NCBI GenBank assembly: GCA_023436925.1
Contig: JAEZHJ010000036.1
Span: forward strand, 1-55,400
Reading direction: 5' to 3'
Length of the DNA stretch: 55,400 bases
Origin: Actinomycetes bacterium
GTDB lineage: Bacteria > Actinomycetota > Actinomycetes > Propionibacteriales > Propionibacteriaceae
Positions 9,401 to 16,360 of the stretch are shown here, piece after piece. The notes under the pieces were generated by a model, which worked only from the letters and a program-made list of their open reading frames with translations, ran no database searches and had not been told where the DNA came from. Position numbers and translations under genes: made by a program. The first letter of the stretch is position 1; each line of letters starts with the position of its first letter.

Positions 9401-9910
9401 CATCGGGCCGAACACGTCCTTGGCGTTGAGTACCTGGCCGATCAGGAAGAAGACGCCGTAGAAGAAGATCTGCGGCATCGTGATGTAGCTCATCAGCAGC
9501 AGCGACTGCCACTGCTCGGCCATCGCCTCCGTCCGCCAGACCGGGTTGGCGTACAGGCTCATCACCCACGGCACCGCCAGCGTCAGCAGCACGGAGAGCA
9601 CCCCGAGCGCGACGATGAACGCCGTCATGATCCGGTCGATGAAGGCCTTGCCCTTGTCCTGGTCGTGCACCACGGCGCGGACGATCTGCGGCACCAGGAC
9701 GTTGTTCAGGGTGCCGCCCGCCAGCAGCATGTAGAGCGAGTTGGGCACCGTCATCGCCAGCGTGAAGACCTCGGCGCGCAGCGCGCCGTTGCCCAGCACG
9801 AAGGCGAGCATCATGGTGCGGACGACGCCCAGGACGCGGGAGGCCATGGTGCCGGAGGCCATCACCGCCGTGGCTTTCAGCAGCCGCCTCCCGCCGCTTG
9901 CCTCAGCCAT
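6404..9910 (-). CDS. murJ: Lipid II flippase MurJ (MviN) fused to a pseudokinase and extracellular domain
   Basis: A 1168-residue fusion like mycobacterial MviN. Residues about 1-530 form the polytopic MurJ flippase that moves lipid II across the membrane (SRVLGVVRTMMLAF near the N-terminus). After a Pro/Glu-rich linker, about 628-900 is a protein-kinase fold that lacks catalytic residues: HRD is replaced by HRR near residue 753 and no DFG is present, so it is a pseudokinase. A membrane helix at about 972-993 leads to an outside domain (about 1020-1168, AIDGDPETTWRTER) resembling F5/8C discoidin domains. The ATG at 9910 overlaps the DUF6049 gene. In mycobacteria the phosphorylated pseudokinase recruits FhaA; by homology this may regulate wall synthesis here. 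Confidence 0.95.
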   Translation of the reverse strand: MAEASGGRRLLKATAVMASGTMASRVLGVVRTMMLAFVLGNGALRAEVFTLAMTVPNSLYMLLAGGTLNNVLVPQIVRAVVHDQDKGKAFIDRIMTAFIVALGVLSVLLTLAVPWVMSLYANPVWRTEAMAEQWQSLLLMSYITMPQIFFYGVFFLIGQVLNAKDVFGPMMWAPIVNNVVAIGVFGLYIGIWGTNVARGAAFTNQQVVLLAVGSSLGIALQTLVLLPYLKKAGIRYRPRFDLKGTGLGRTFHIAKWMVGYVALTSLAQVVVTNLASTAAPMGTGGAGITAYQNAYLIWILPHSLLTVSLATAMLPAASRAAVAGNLAGVTSETTRAVRLATTFLVPASLGLLVLADPITRVLFGNGNGADDYHYVAWALMAFAVGLVPFTVQYLYLRAFYAIDNTRTPFLLQIAISGANAAVAVALVLPFDDPGTVAARLALSYSVAYVLGLYLTHRALGRRIPGLAGRDTVQHLVRLLVAAVPAALVAWAVNLGLARLGGLGWQLLGLAVAAGLAVIVFFFTAKQLRIPEAAELLSVLRRRPAPAEEAEVPLAVEELVADGLPVPGEEPVETPGPAPAAAVAGPDPDRDDADQPDHPPAAVLDFPPPDVPAPVEDLAAEPTNLIDIGRALAGRYRLAELLAESDGLQTWRADDTVLTRPVLIHLLAEGDPRTEDLLDAARRAALATDSRFLRVLDVVRPSPGEHGAYIVYEYATGQTLQLVLAGGPLTGVETAWVVREVSDALVGLHADGLHHRRLSPATVLITASGNVKVTGLLVDEVLSGEPSDPADGEAADVAALGRLLYACLVARWPGGDAYGLLAAPTSDGRLLLPSQVRTGVAHPVDVVVDRILSPRPRQNASRLTTAAEVTTELSLVLGPISSAADLRLRLDRGQPDGAPAVSAVAPPVPTPARPRFEVSEELPEDFLFTDPGPAAIAEDTPPPYTPVPPPASPAGGPATPRSPVPPPRPIRRPARAGLLILAGAVAIVAIIWLVSVLVGGGEGPNPEEPTIQAPTAVQIAAATDFDPRADGGSAQENPKQVVAAIDGDPETTWRTERYRTLPTLGGLKPGVGLVLDLGEATSVRMVRLTLVGGPTAVEVRVPAEPATGEAPMESEQQWRKVQRAESGSGRFELGFDAEVTRYVLVYLTELPPVGDDYYRGEVAEVAVLG

Positions 9911-11918
9911 GGGCGGGTCCCGGGTCGGCCTGGTCCGGTCCGCCGGGTGCCAGCTCGTCCTGCGGCTCGCTCCCCGGCACCGGCTCCGCGCCGGCGGGGG
10001 CGGCCGGACGGCGGCGCACCTGCCAGACCCGCAGCGCGGTGGCGCCCAGCACGACCGCACCGGAACCGATCACGATCACCCAGCCGATGACACCCAGGTC
10101 GGTCATCTCGATCGTGATCCGGACCGGGTCGGTCACCCGGCGGCCGTTCTCGGTCGCGACCCAGGCGCGGGCGATGGCGATCCCGTTGCCGCTGGCCTCG
10201 GGCTCGACGGTCACCGAGAGGCTCGCCCGGGCAGGGATCGTCACCGCCGGCGTGTCAGGAATGGTCAGCCGCTGCGGGTTGTCGGTGTCGATCACGACCT
10301 TGACCCGGATCGGCTCGTCGAGGTGGTTGACCAGGGTGAGCGGGAACTGGTTGGTGCGCGAGGACATCACGAACCGCGGGCTGGCGTCCAGGCTGACCGC
10401 ATCGGCCAGGGCGTCCGCCCCGACCAGGGAGTCGATCGAGCCGAGCATTGCGTCGTAGCCCGGCCGGTCGTCGACCCACCAGCTCGACACCGCCCGGGTC
10501 AGCAGACCGGCGGCCTGGCGCGGCAGGCTGGAGTCGGGGACGAGCTGGGCGTAGGACGCGAACTGCTGCTCGAGGCCGGAGACCTGCTCGAACTGCCCGG
10601 CGCTGAGGGTCTTGGGGCTGGCCGGGCTGAAGTCGGCGGTCCCGGACGGCTGGGAGGTCAGCAGCTCGTCCAGCCGGCGGTTGGTCATCCAGGGCGTCGT
10701 CGTGGCCGCATCGGCGATCAGGTCGGCCGGTTCGTCAAGGATCCGCAGCTGGCCGGACTCGCCGGCCACCACGGTCTCGGCGAGCACGAGCTGTACCCCG
10801 GCGACGCTGGCCGGGGCCTGGTCGAGGCTCGCGACCGCCGCCAGCACCGGCCGACCGCTCGGCGAGGTCTGGAAGGCGCCTGCGGTCAGCAGGTTGCCGG
10901 CGAGCAGGCCGGCCGAGCCACTGGTGGCCAGGTAGCTCTCCAGCTCGGGGGTGTACTCCGTGCCGGTCGGGACCAGGACCATCGGCAGCCGGTTCAGCCT
11001 GGTCAGCCTGGTGGTGGCGGTCAGCGCGCGGGCCAGCACATCCGGATCGTCGGCCAGCGCCGCTCCGGTGAGGTCCGGCAGGCTGAACAGCGTGCGGGCG
11101 CCGGCGTCCTGGTCGAGCTTTCCGAAGCGCTCCAGCCAGGCCGACGCCACCTCCCGTCCGGTCCCCTCGACCAGCTCGCCGTCCTGGCTGACCTGGTAGC
11201 CGCCCGCCATGTCGGCCACCTCGTCGTACAGGCCGGGGTCGATCAGCCAGGACATCCCCTCCCGCTCGGCGGCCGTCAGCAGGGTGTCGAGCCGGCCGCG
11301 CAGCTGGGTGGCGAGCTCCTCGCTGCGGAAGACACCGGGGGTGATCCTGGTGGGCGGGGCGCTGAGCACGACGAGCCGGGTCACCGGCACCGGGTCGGTG
11401 CCCGGGACGGCAACCACCGTCGAGGTCTGCCCGATGTTGCCGAAGCTGATCCCGCCGTCGGTGGTGCCCAGGACGCGGACGCCGACCGCGTAGGCGCGCC
11501 CCTGGGAGTCGAAGCCGAGTTCGTCGAGGGTGGCGCTCAGCACGAAGTCAGCGCTGGCACCGGGCGCGAAGGCGTCCGACTGTTCGGTCACCTTGGCGTA
11601 GCCGCCGGGCAGGATCACCCCCCACGGCGGCGACGTGACAGCCCGGCGCACCCCCTCGAGGTCATCGATCGGGTCGCGGGAGCGCCACATGGCGACCCGC
11701 ACTCCGTAGACGAGGGCGCCGGCAGGGTTGGTCACCCGACCGCGCAACTCGACGGTGTCGGACGGCGAGGAGCCGGAGACACTCACCGAGGTGATCTCGA
11801 CGCCGACCGTCGGTGCCGCCGCAGCGGCCTGTGGTGCCGCGACCGCCGCGACCCCGGCGACGAGCAGCCCGACGACGATCGCGACGGCGCGCCTCAATCC
11901 CCCGGGCGTCCGTCTCAC
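9903..11918 (-). CDS. DUF6049 family secreted, membrane-anchored protein
   Basis: A 671-residue protein with an N-terminal signal peptide (GLRRAVAIVVGLLVAGVAAV), a long extracytoplasmic region and one transmembrane helix near residues 608-631 followed by a Pro-rich cytoplasmic tail. It matches the DUF6049 family, which lies upstream of murJ in many actinobacteria; its role is unknown but the operon points to the cell envelope. I choose the GTG at 11918 rather than the longer ATG: a TACGAT -10 box lies 6 nt upstream (11925-11930) and the extension has no signal-peptide logic. It is the first gene of the DUF6049-murJ-sigM operon. Confidence 0.88.
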   Translation of the reverse strand: MRRTPGGLRRAVAIVVGLLVAGVAAVAAPQAAAAAPTVGVEITSVSVSGSSPSDTVELRGRVTNPAGALVYGVRVAMWRSRDPIDDLEGVRRAVTSPPWGVILPGGYAKVTEQSDAFAPGASADFVLSATLDELGFDSQGRAYAVGVRVLGTTDGGISFGNIGQTSTVVAVPGTDPVPVTRLVVLSAPPTRITPGVFRSEELATQLRGRLDTLLTAAEREGMSWLIDPGLYDEVADMAGGYQVSQDGELVEGTGREVASAWLERFGKLDQDAGARTLFSLPDLTGAALADDPDVLARALTATTRLTRLNRLPMVLVPTGTEYTPELESYLATSGSAGLLAGNLLTAGAFQTSPSGRPVLAAVASLDQAPASVAGVQLVLAETVVAGESGQLRILDEPADLIADAATTTPWMTNRRLDELLTSQPSGTADFSPASPKTLSAGQFEQVSGLEQQFASYAQLVPDSSLPRQAAGLLTRAVSSWWVDDRPGYDAMLGSIDSLVGADALADAVSLDASPRFVMSSRTNQFPLTLVNHLDEPIRVKVVIDTDNPQRLTIPDTPAVTIPARASLSVTVEPEASGNGIAIARAWVATENGRRVTDPVRITIEMTDLGVIGWVIVIGSGAVVLGATALRVWQVRRRPAAPAGAEPVPGSEPQDELAPGGPDQADPGPAHG

Positions 11919-11924
11919 CGTTCC

Positions 11925-11930
11925 ATCGTA
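11925..11930 (-). promoter_or_regulatory. -10 box for leaderless DUF6049-murJ-sigM transcript
   Basis: TACGAT on the minus strand lies 6 nt before the GTG start at 11918, and there is no purine-rich ribosome-binding site, so transcription probably begins at the start codon. Confidence 0.5.
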
Positions 11931-12019
11931 CGGGCGCGACGCGGGCCGCCGGGGCACCGCTGACCGGGCAGCGCGCCGGACCCGCCAACTGGCATCATGG
12001 CCGCCGTCAGGAGGTGGGG

Positions 12020-12358
12020 ATGTACACAAGCACGATCGGGCTCACCCCGTCGCAGGCCGCCACGGTGGTCAAGAACCAGGTCCAGGCGTCCGGCACCAGC
12101 GTGGAATGCGTCGGCGAGTACGCCAACCGCGCCACCGACGGACGCGAAGTGGTGCTGCTGGTCTTCGAGAAGTACTACATGCGCAACTCCAGCCGGGCCA
12201 GCCTCACGGTGGTGCTCGAGAACGTCAACGGCCAGACCTGGGTGGGCTACACCGGGTCCGGTGGTGGTCAGGGGGCGCTGCTCAGCTTCGACTGGGGCAC
12301 CGCCGACGACTTCGCCGCGACCGTCCACGCCGCCCTGGAGCCCTACCTGCTGCGCTGA
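12020..12358 (+). CDS. Small conserved protein, DUF6054-like
   Basis: A 112-residue protein starting MYTSTIGLTP at an ATG preceded by a strong AGGAGGTGGGG site. No signal peptide or membrane helix. Its middle (VVLLVFEKYYMRNSSRASLT, then LENVNGQTWVGYTGSGG) resembles the DUF6054 family of small, single-domain proteins; I make this match from memory and it could be wrong. It lies between the divergent DUF6049 operon and the CCA-adding enzyme. In mycobacteria a MutT-type gene occupies the comparable place. Function unknown. Confidence 0.8.
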   Translation: MYTSTIGLTPSQAATVVKNQVQASGTSVECVGEYANRATDGREVVLLVFEKYYMRNSSRASLTVVLENVNGQTWVGYTGSGGGQGALLSFDWGTADDFAATVHAALEPYLLR

Positions 12359-12390
12359 GGCGCGACCCGGGGCGCCGCGGACCGCCACGC

Positions 12391-12396
12391 TAGACT
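12391..12396 (+). promoter_or_regulatory. -10 box for leaderless CCA-adding enzyme transcript
   Basis: TAGACT sits 8 nt before the GTG at 12405 and no Shine-Dalgarno is present, which fits a leaderless mRNA and decides the start codon. Confidence 0.55.
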
Positions 12397-12404
12397 CAAC
12401 GGTC

Positions 12405-13859
12405 GTGCCCGACCTGACCTCAACCCAGCGCGCCGCCCTGGACGCCGTCCGCGGGGGCAGCCCTGCGATGGCCCGGCTGGCCGGCCTGTTCGAGCAGGCG
12501 GGCCAGGAGCTCTACCTGGTCGGCGGCTCCGTCCGCGACGCCCTGCTGGGCCGGCTGTCGGGGGACCTCGACTTCACCACGTCCGCCCGCCCGGACGAGA
12601 TCGAACGCCTGGTCCGCCAGGTCACCAGGGTCACCTGGGACGTCGGACGGGCGTTCGGCACGATCGCCTGCCAGCTGCAGGACCCCGACGGCACCACCTG
12701 GCTGGTGGAGATCACCACCTTCCGCGCCGACAGCTACACCGACCACTCCCGCAAGCCGGAGGTCGTCTTCGGTGATCACCTGGGCGGCGACCTGGTGCGG
12801 CGCGATTTCACCGTGAACGCCATGGCGGTCTCGATGCCGACCGGCGAGCTGCTCGACCCGTTCGGCGGGCTGAACGACCTGGCCGAGGGCAGGATCCGGA
12901 CGCCGGCCGCTGCCGAGCTGTCCTTCTCCGACGACCCGTTGCGGATGATGCGGGCCGCCCGGTTCACCTCCCAGCTCGGCTTCCGGTGCGATCCGGAGGT
13001 GGTCGAGGCGATGACGGCGATGGCGCCCCGGCTGGAGATCGTCTCGGCCGAACGGATCCGCGACGAGCTGGTGAAGCTGCTGCTCACCGACGACCCGCGG
13101 CCCGGACTCGACCTGCTGGTGGAGACCGGGATCGCCGAGATCGTGCTGCCCGAGCTGCCCGCCCTGCGGATGGAGCGCGACGAGCACAACCGTCACAAGG
13201 ACGTGTACCAGCACTCGCTGACCGTGCTCGACCAGGCCATCGAGCTGGAGAAGCGGCGCGGGCACGCACCCGACATCGTCAACCGGCTCGCCGCCCTGCT
13301 GCACGACGTCGGCAAGCCCGCCACCCGGCGCTTCGAGCCCGGCGGCAAGGTCAGCTTCCACCACCACGACGTGGTCGGGGCCAAGCTGGTCCGCAAGCGG
13401 ATGCAGGCGCTGCGCTTCCCGACCGAGCAGGTCAAGGCGGTGAGCCGGCTGGTGGAACTCCACCTGCGCTTCCACGGCTATGGCGAGGGCAACTGGACCG
13501 ACTCGGCGGTGCGCCGCTACGTCCGGGACGCCGGCGACCAGCTGGAGCGGCTGCACATCCTGACCCGGTCCGACTGCACCACCCGCAATGCCCGCAAGGC
13601 GGCCGCGCTGCAGCGCAGCTACGAGGAACTGGAGTGGCGGATCGACGCGCTCGCCGAGCAGGAGGAGCTCGCCGCGATGCGTCCCGACCTGGACGGGGCC
13701 CAGATCATGGAGCTGCTCGGCATCGGGCCCGGCCCGGTGGTGGGGCAGGCCTACCGGTTCCTGCTGGAGCGGCGGATCGACGAAGGGCCGCTGGGGGAGG
13801 AGCGTGCCCGCGAGGAGTTGCTCGCCTGGTGGCAGCAGCAGCCGCGGGACCCGCAGTGA
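12405..13859 (+). CDS. pcnA: CCA tRNA nucleotidyltransferase
   Basis: A 484-residue class II nucleotidyltransferase that adds or repairs the 3'-CCA end of tRNAs. The N-terminal catalytic head shows YLVGGSVRDALLG followed by the metal-binding DLD of DLDFTT, then RRDFTVNAMA and the base-recognition region. An HD domain follows (NRHKDVYQHSLTVL, LLHDVGKP, FHHHDVVG). It is needed here because the tRNA-Ala gene in this window does not encode CCA. The GTG at 12405 is placed by the -10 box 8 nt upstream. It overlaps the following HAD gene by 4 nt (GTGA) and is divergent from DUF6049-murJ, as in mycobacteria. Confidence 0.96.
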   Translation: MPDLTSTQRAALDAVRGGSPAMARLAGLFEQAGQELYLVGGSVRDALLGRLSGDLDFTTSARPDEIERLVRQVTRVTWDVGRAFGTIACQLQDPDGTTWLVEITTFRADSYTDHSRKPEVVFGDHLGGDLVRRDFTVNAMAVSMPTGELLDPFGGLNDLAEGRIRTPAAAELSFSDDPLRMMRAARFTSQLGFRCDPEVVEAMTAMAPRLEIVSAERIRDELVKLLLTDDPRPGLDLLVETGIAEIVLPELPALRMERDEHNRHKDVYQHSLTVLDQAIELEKRRGHAPDIVNRLAALLHDVGKPATRRFEPGGKVSFHHHDVVGAKLVRKRMQALRFPTEQVKAVSRLVELHLRFHGYGEGNWTDSAVRRYVRDAGDQLERLHILTRSDCTTRNARKAAALQRSYEELEWRIDALAEQEELAAMRPDLDGAQIMELLGIGPGPVVGQAYRFLLERRIDEGPLGEERAREELLAWWQQQPRDPQ

Positions 13860-14527
13860 GCAAGCCCTGGCCGACCCGGCTGGACGACCGCCCGGCCGCC
13901 GTGGTGCTGGACTGTGACGGGCTCCTGGTCGACACCGAACCGAGCTGGGAGCAGGCCGAGGCGGAGCTCTTCCGCCGCCGGGGGCTGCCGTACGGCGACG
14001 CCGAGCGGAAGCTCTTCCTGGGCGTGAGCGTCCGGGACTCGGCGGCGATGATGGCCGAGCGGTTCGGTGGCCCCGACGGCACCGACGCCTTGTACGAGGA
14101 ACTCCTCGACACCGTCGAGGGCCTGCTCGCGGTGGAGACGCGGGCGCTGCCCGGGGCCGTCGACCTGGTGGCGGGGCTGCTCTCCCGCGGGGTGCCGGTG
14201 GCGGTGGCGAGCAATTCGCCGGCCCTGGTGGTCGCGCTGTCGCTGGAGCGGGCGGGACTGGGCGGCCAGTTCGACGCCGTGGTGACCGCCGACGACGTGG
14301 CCAGCCCGAAGCCGGCCCCGGATCCGTACCTGCTCGCGTGCCGCCTGCTGGGGGCCGACCCGGCCGCAGCGGTGGCCTTCGAGGACTCCGCCACCGGCCT
14401 GGCGGCCGCGCAGGCGGCCGGCCTGGCGACCGTCGCCGTCCCCACCCATGACGGGCACCTGGTGGCCGACTGGGTGCTGCCCGGGCTCGACCATCCCGCG
14501 ATCGGACGGTGGCTCGCCGCCTGGTGA
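13856..14527 (+). CDS. HAD-superfamily phosphatase / beta-phosphoglucomutase-like hydrolase
   Basis: A 223-residue haloacid-dehalogenase-like enzyme. Motif I is LDCDGLLVDTE with Asp19 as nucleophile and Asp21 as acid/base; motif II is the Ser of VASNSP; motif III is the Lys of SPKPAPDPYL; motif IV is the acidic FEDSATGL. A helical cap lies between motifs I and II, as in the phosphoglucomutase/phosphoglycolate phosphatase subgroup. It probably dephosphorylates a small sugar phosphate; the substrate cannot be assigned. The GTG start overlaps the pcnA stop, so the two are translationally coupled. Confidence 0.9.
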   Translation: MSKPWPTRLDDRPAAVVLDCDGLLVDTEPSWEQAEAELFRRRGLPYGDAERKLFLGVSVRDSAAMMAERFGGPDGTDALYEELLDTVEGLLAVETRALPGAVDLVAGLLSRGVPVAVASNSPALVVALSLERAGLGGQFDAVVTADDVASPKPAPDPYLLACRLLGADPAAAVAFEDSATGLAAAQAAGLATVAVPTHDGHLVADWVLPGLDHPAIGRWLAAW

Positions 14528-14535
14528 GCATTTTC

Positions 14536-14563
14536 CTTAGCCGGGCTAATGAGCTAGGCTAAG
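14536..14563 (+). promoter_or_regulatory. Operator/promoter of the MarR-MFS pair
   Basis: An inverted repeat CTTAGCC ... GGCTAAG spans 14536-14563, with a second, nested palindrome TTAGCCGGGCTAA at 14537-14549. The right arm overlaps TAGGCT (14555-14560), a -10-like box 8 nt before the GTG at 14569. A MarR dimer bound here would block its own leaderless transcript. Confidence 0.65.
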
Positions 14564-14568
14564 CATTC

Positions 14569-14988
14569 GTGACTCTTGCCCGTGCCAGCCTTGCCAACGA
14601 ACTGCGGATCGCCTGCCAGCAGGTGAGCCGCCGCGTCCGCTTCGAACCGAGCGCGGAGATCCCGCCGCACCAGGTCAGCGTCCTGGGCAAGTTGATGGCC
14701 GGGCCGAAGACCCCCGGCGAACTCGCCGAACTGGAGCAGATCAGCGCCCCCAGCCTGACCCGGACCGCGAACGCGCTGGCCGAGGCCGGCCTGATCGCCC
14801 GCACCGACCACCCGACCGACGGCCGCTGCAAGGTGCTGAGCATCACCGATGCCGGCCGCGACGTCCTGAAACGGGTCGCCCGGGCACGAGACGACTGGAT
14901 GTACGCGAAGTTGAAGGACCTGGAGCCGGAGGAGCTCGAGATCCTGCGGCAGGCGGCCGACCTGCTGAGCCGGCGGGTGCTCGCGTGA
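14569..14988 (+). CDS. MarR family transcriptional regulator
   Basis: A 139-residue winged-helix regulator. The recognition region reads PGELAELEQISAPSLTRTAN followed by the wing GLIARTDHPTDGRCKVLSIT, where the conserved Asp and Arg residues of MarR proteins are kept. The N-terminal and C-terminal helices would form the dimer interface. Its start is a GTG close behind a palindromic operator, so it likely represses itself and the downstream efflux gene, whose GTG overlaps its stop. Ligand unknown. Confidence 0.92.
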   Translation: MTLARASLANELRIACQQVSRRVRFEPSAEIPPHQVSVLGKLMAGPKTPGELAELEQISAPSLTRTANALAEAGLIARTDHPTDGRCKVLSITDAGRDVLKRVARARDDWMYAKLKDLEPEELEILRQAADLLSRRVLA

Positions 14989-16268
14989 CGGCAGCGCTGG
15001 CCGCCGAACGGGTCGGGATGTTCGACTCGTTCGGGGTGCACAATTACCGGCTGTTCTGGACCGGCGGCTTCGTCTCCAACATCGGCACCTGGATGGCGCG
15101 GGTGGCGCAGGACTGGCTCGTCCTCACCATGCTCACCGACAACTCGGCGGTCGCGCTCGGTCTCGTCACCGGACTGCAGTTCCTTCCCACCGCCGTCCTC
15201 GCCCCCTGGGCGGGTACCGTCGCCGACCGGTTCGACAAGCGGCAGGTGCTGCTGCTCACCCAGGTCGCGATGGCGATCACCGGCTTCGTGCTGGCGGGTC
15301 TGGTCCTGGGCGGGTCGATCACGCTGTGGCAGGTCTACCTGCTGGCAACCCTGCAGGGGGTTGCGGCTGCTTTCGACGGCCCGGCCCGGCAGGCCTTCGC
15401 TCCCGAGATGGTGCCCCGGCGACTGATCGCGAACTCGGTCGGCCTCAACACCACGTCCTTCCACGCCGCCCGGCTGATCGGGCCGGCGGTGGCGGGCCTG
15501 ACGATCGCCTGGTGGGGGGTCGGCATCTCGCTGCTGGTGAACGCGGCCAGCTTCCTGGCGGTGATCGCAGCCCTGTTGTTGATGCGTGCCCACGAGCTGA
15601 CGCCGGCACCGACCGTCCGGGGCAAGGGCGCGATCCGCGACGGGGTGCGCTACGTCCGGCAACGCCCGGAGATCATGCTGGTGATGTTCGTGGTCTTCAT
15701 GCTGGGCACCTTCGGCCTCAACTTCCAGCTCACCAACTCGCTGATGGCGACCGCGGTGTTCAAGGTCGGGGCTGAGGAGTTCGGCCTGATGGGCTCCATC
15801 ATGGCGATCGGCTCGCTGACCGCCGGCCTGATCGCCGCGCGCCGCACGCTGCCCCGACTGCGGCTCATTCTCGGCTCCCTGCTTGGCTTCGCCGTGGTTA
15901 CCGCGGTGCTCGCCCTCGCTCCCGGCTACGTCAGTTACGTCGTGCTGCTGGTGCCGACCGGGCTCTTGGCGCTCACCGTGATGACGGCGGCCAACGCGTC
16001 GGTGCAGCTGGCCGTCGAACCGGCGATGCGCGGGCGGGTGATGGCGTTGTACAGCGCGGTCTTCCTGGGCGGGACGCCGATCGGCTCGCCCATTCTGGGC
16101 TGGATCGGTGACGCGTGGGGGCCGCGCTGGACGATCGCCATCGGCTCGATCGCCTGCTTCATCGCGGTGGCGGTTGCCGGGCTGTACCTGCTGCGCCGCA
16201 ACAACTGGGAGTGGCCCCGCGGTGCCGTCCACGAGCCCGACATCGAGCTGGTCGACGAGCCCCGCTGA
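14985..16268 (+). CDS. MFS exporter (EntS/MFS_3-like)
   Basis: A 427-residue major facilitator protein with about 12 membrane helices. The N-terminus (FDSFGVHNYRLFWTGGFVSN, IGTWMARVAQDWLVL) and the loop TVADRFDKRQVLLLTQ are typical of the drug/siderophore exporter branch related to EntS. Translation is coupled to marR by a GTGA overlap, making a regulator-efflux cassette. Probably exports a toxic small molecule sensed by the MarR protein. It ends just before a palindromic intergenic repeat that may stop transcription. Confidence 0.92.
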   Translation: MTAALAAERVGMFDSFGVHNYRLFWTGGFVSNIGTWMARVAQDWLVLTMLTDNSAVALGLVTGLQFLPTAVLAPWAGTVADRFDKRQVLLLTQVAMAITGFVLAGLVLGGSITLWQVYLLATLQGVAAAFDGPARQAFAPEMVPRRLIANSVGLNTTSFHAARLIGPAVAGLTIAWWGVGISLLVNAASFLAVIAALLLMRAHELTPAPTVRGKGAIRDGVRYVRQRPEIMLVMFVVFMLGTFGLNFQLTNSLMATAVFKVGAEEFGLMGSIMAIGSLTAGLIAARRTLPRLRLILGSLLGFAVVTAVLALAPGYVSYVVLLVPTGLLALTVMTAANASVQLAVEPAMRGRVMALYSAVFLGGTPIGSPILGWIGDAWGPRWTIAIGSIACFIAVAVAGLYLLRRNNWEWPRGAVHEPDIELVDEPR

Positions 16269-16273
16269 CACAC

Positions 16274-16346
16274 GGGGACGGTCCTGCGGCACAGCGGAAC
16301 CGTCCCTGTGTGCCGCAGGACCGTCCACATGCGCCGGGGCCGTCCC
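16274..16346. repeat. REP-like palindromic element with tandem CCGTCC units
   Basis: Perfect 18-bp inverted arms at 16276-16293 (GGACGGTCCTGCGGCACA) and 16309-16326 flank a 15-nt loop. The same stretch contains three CCGTCC cores spaced 21 and 19 bp apart, each followed by an alternating TGTGTG/ACATGCG/CCGCGTG segment. It lies between convergent MFS and acyl-CoA ligase genes and could fold into a bidirectional terminator. Confidence 0.7.
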
Positions 16347-16360
16347 CGCGTGCGGGTTGG

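Noticed and set aside
12420..14531. A 703-codon minus-strand frame opposite pcnA and the HAD gene
   Set aside because: Arg/Pro/Gln-rich with no motifs; both opposite genes have intact catalytic motifs.
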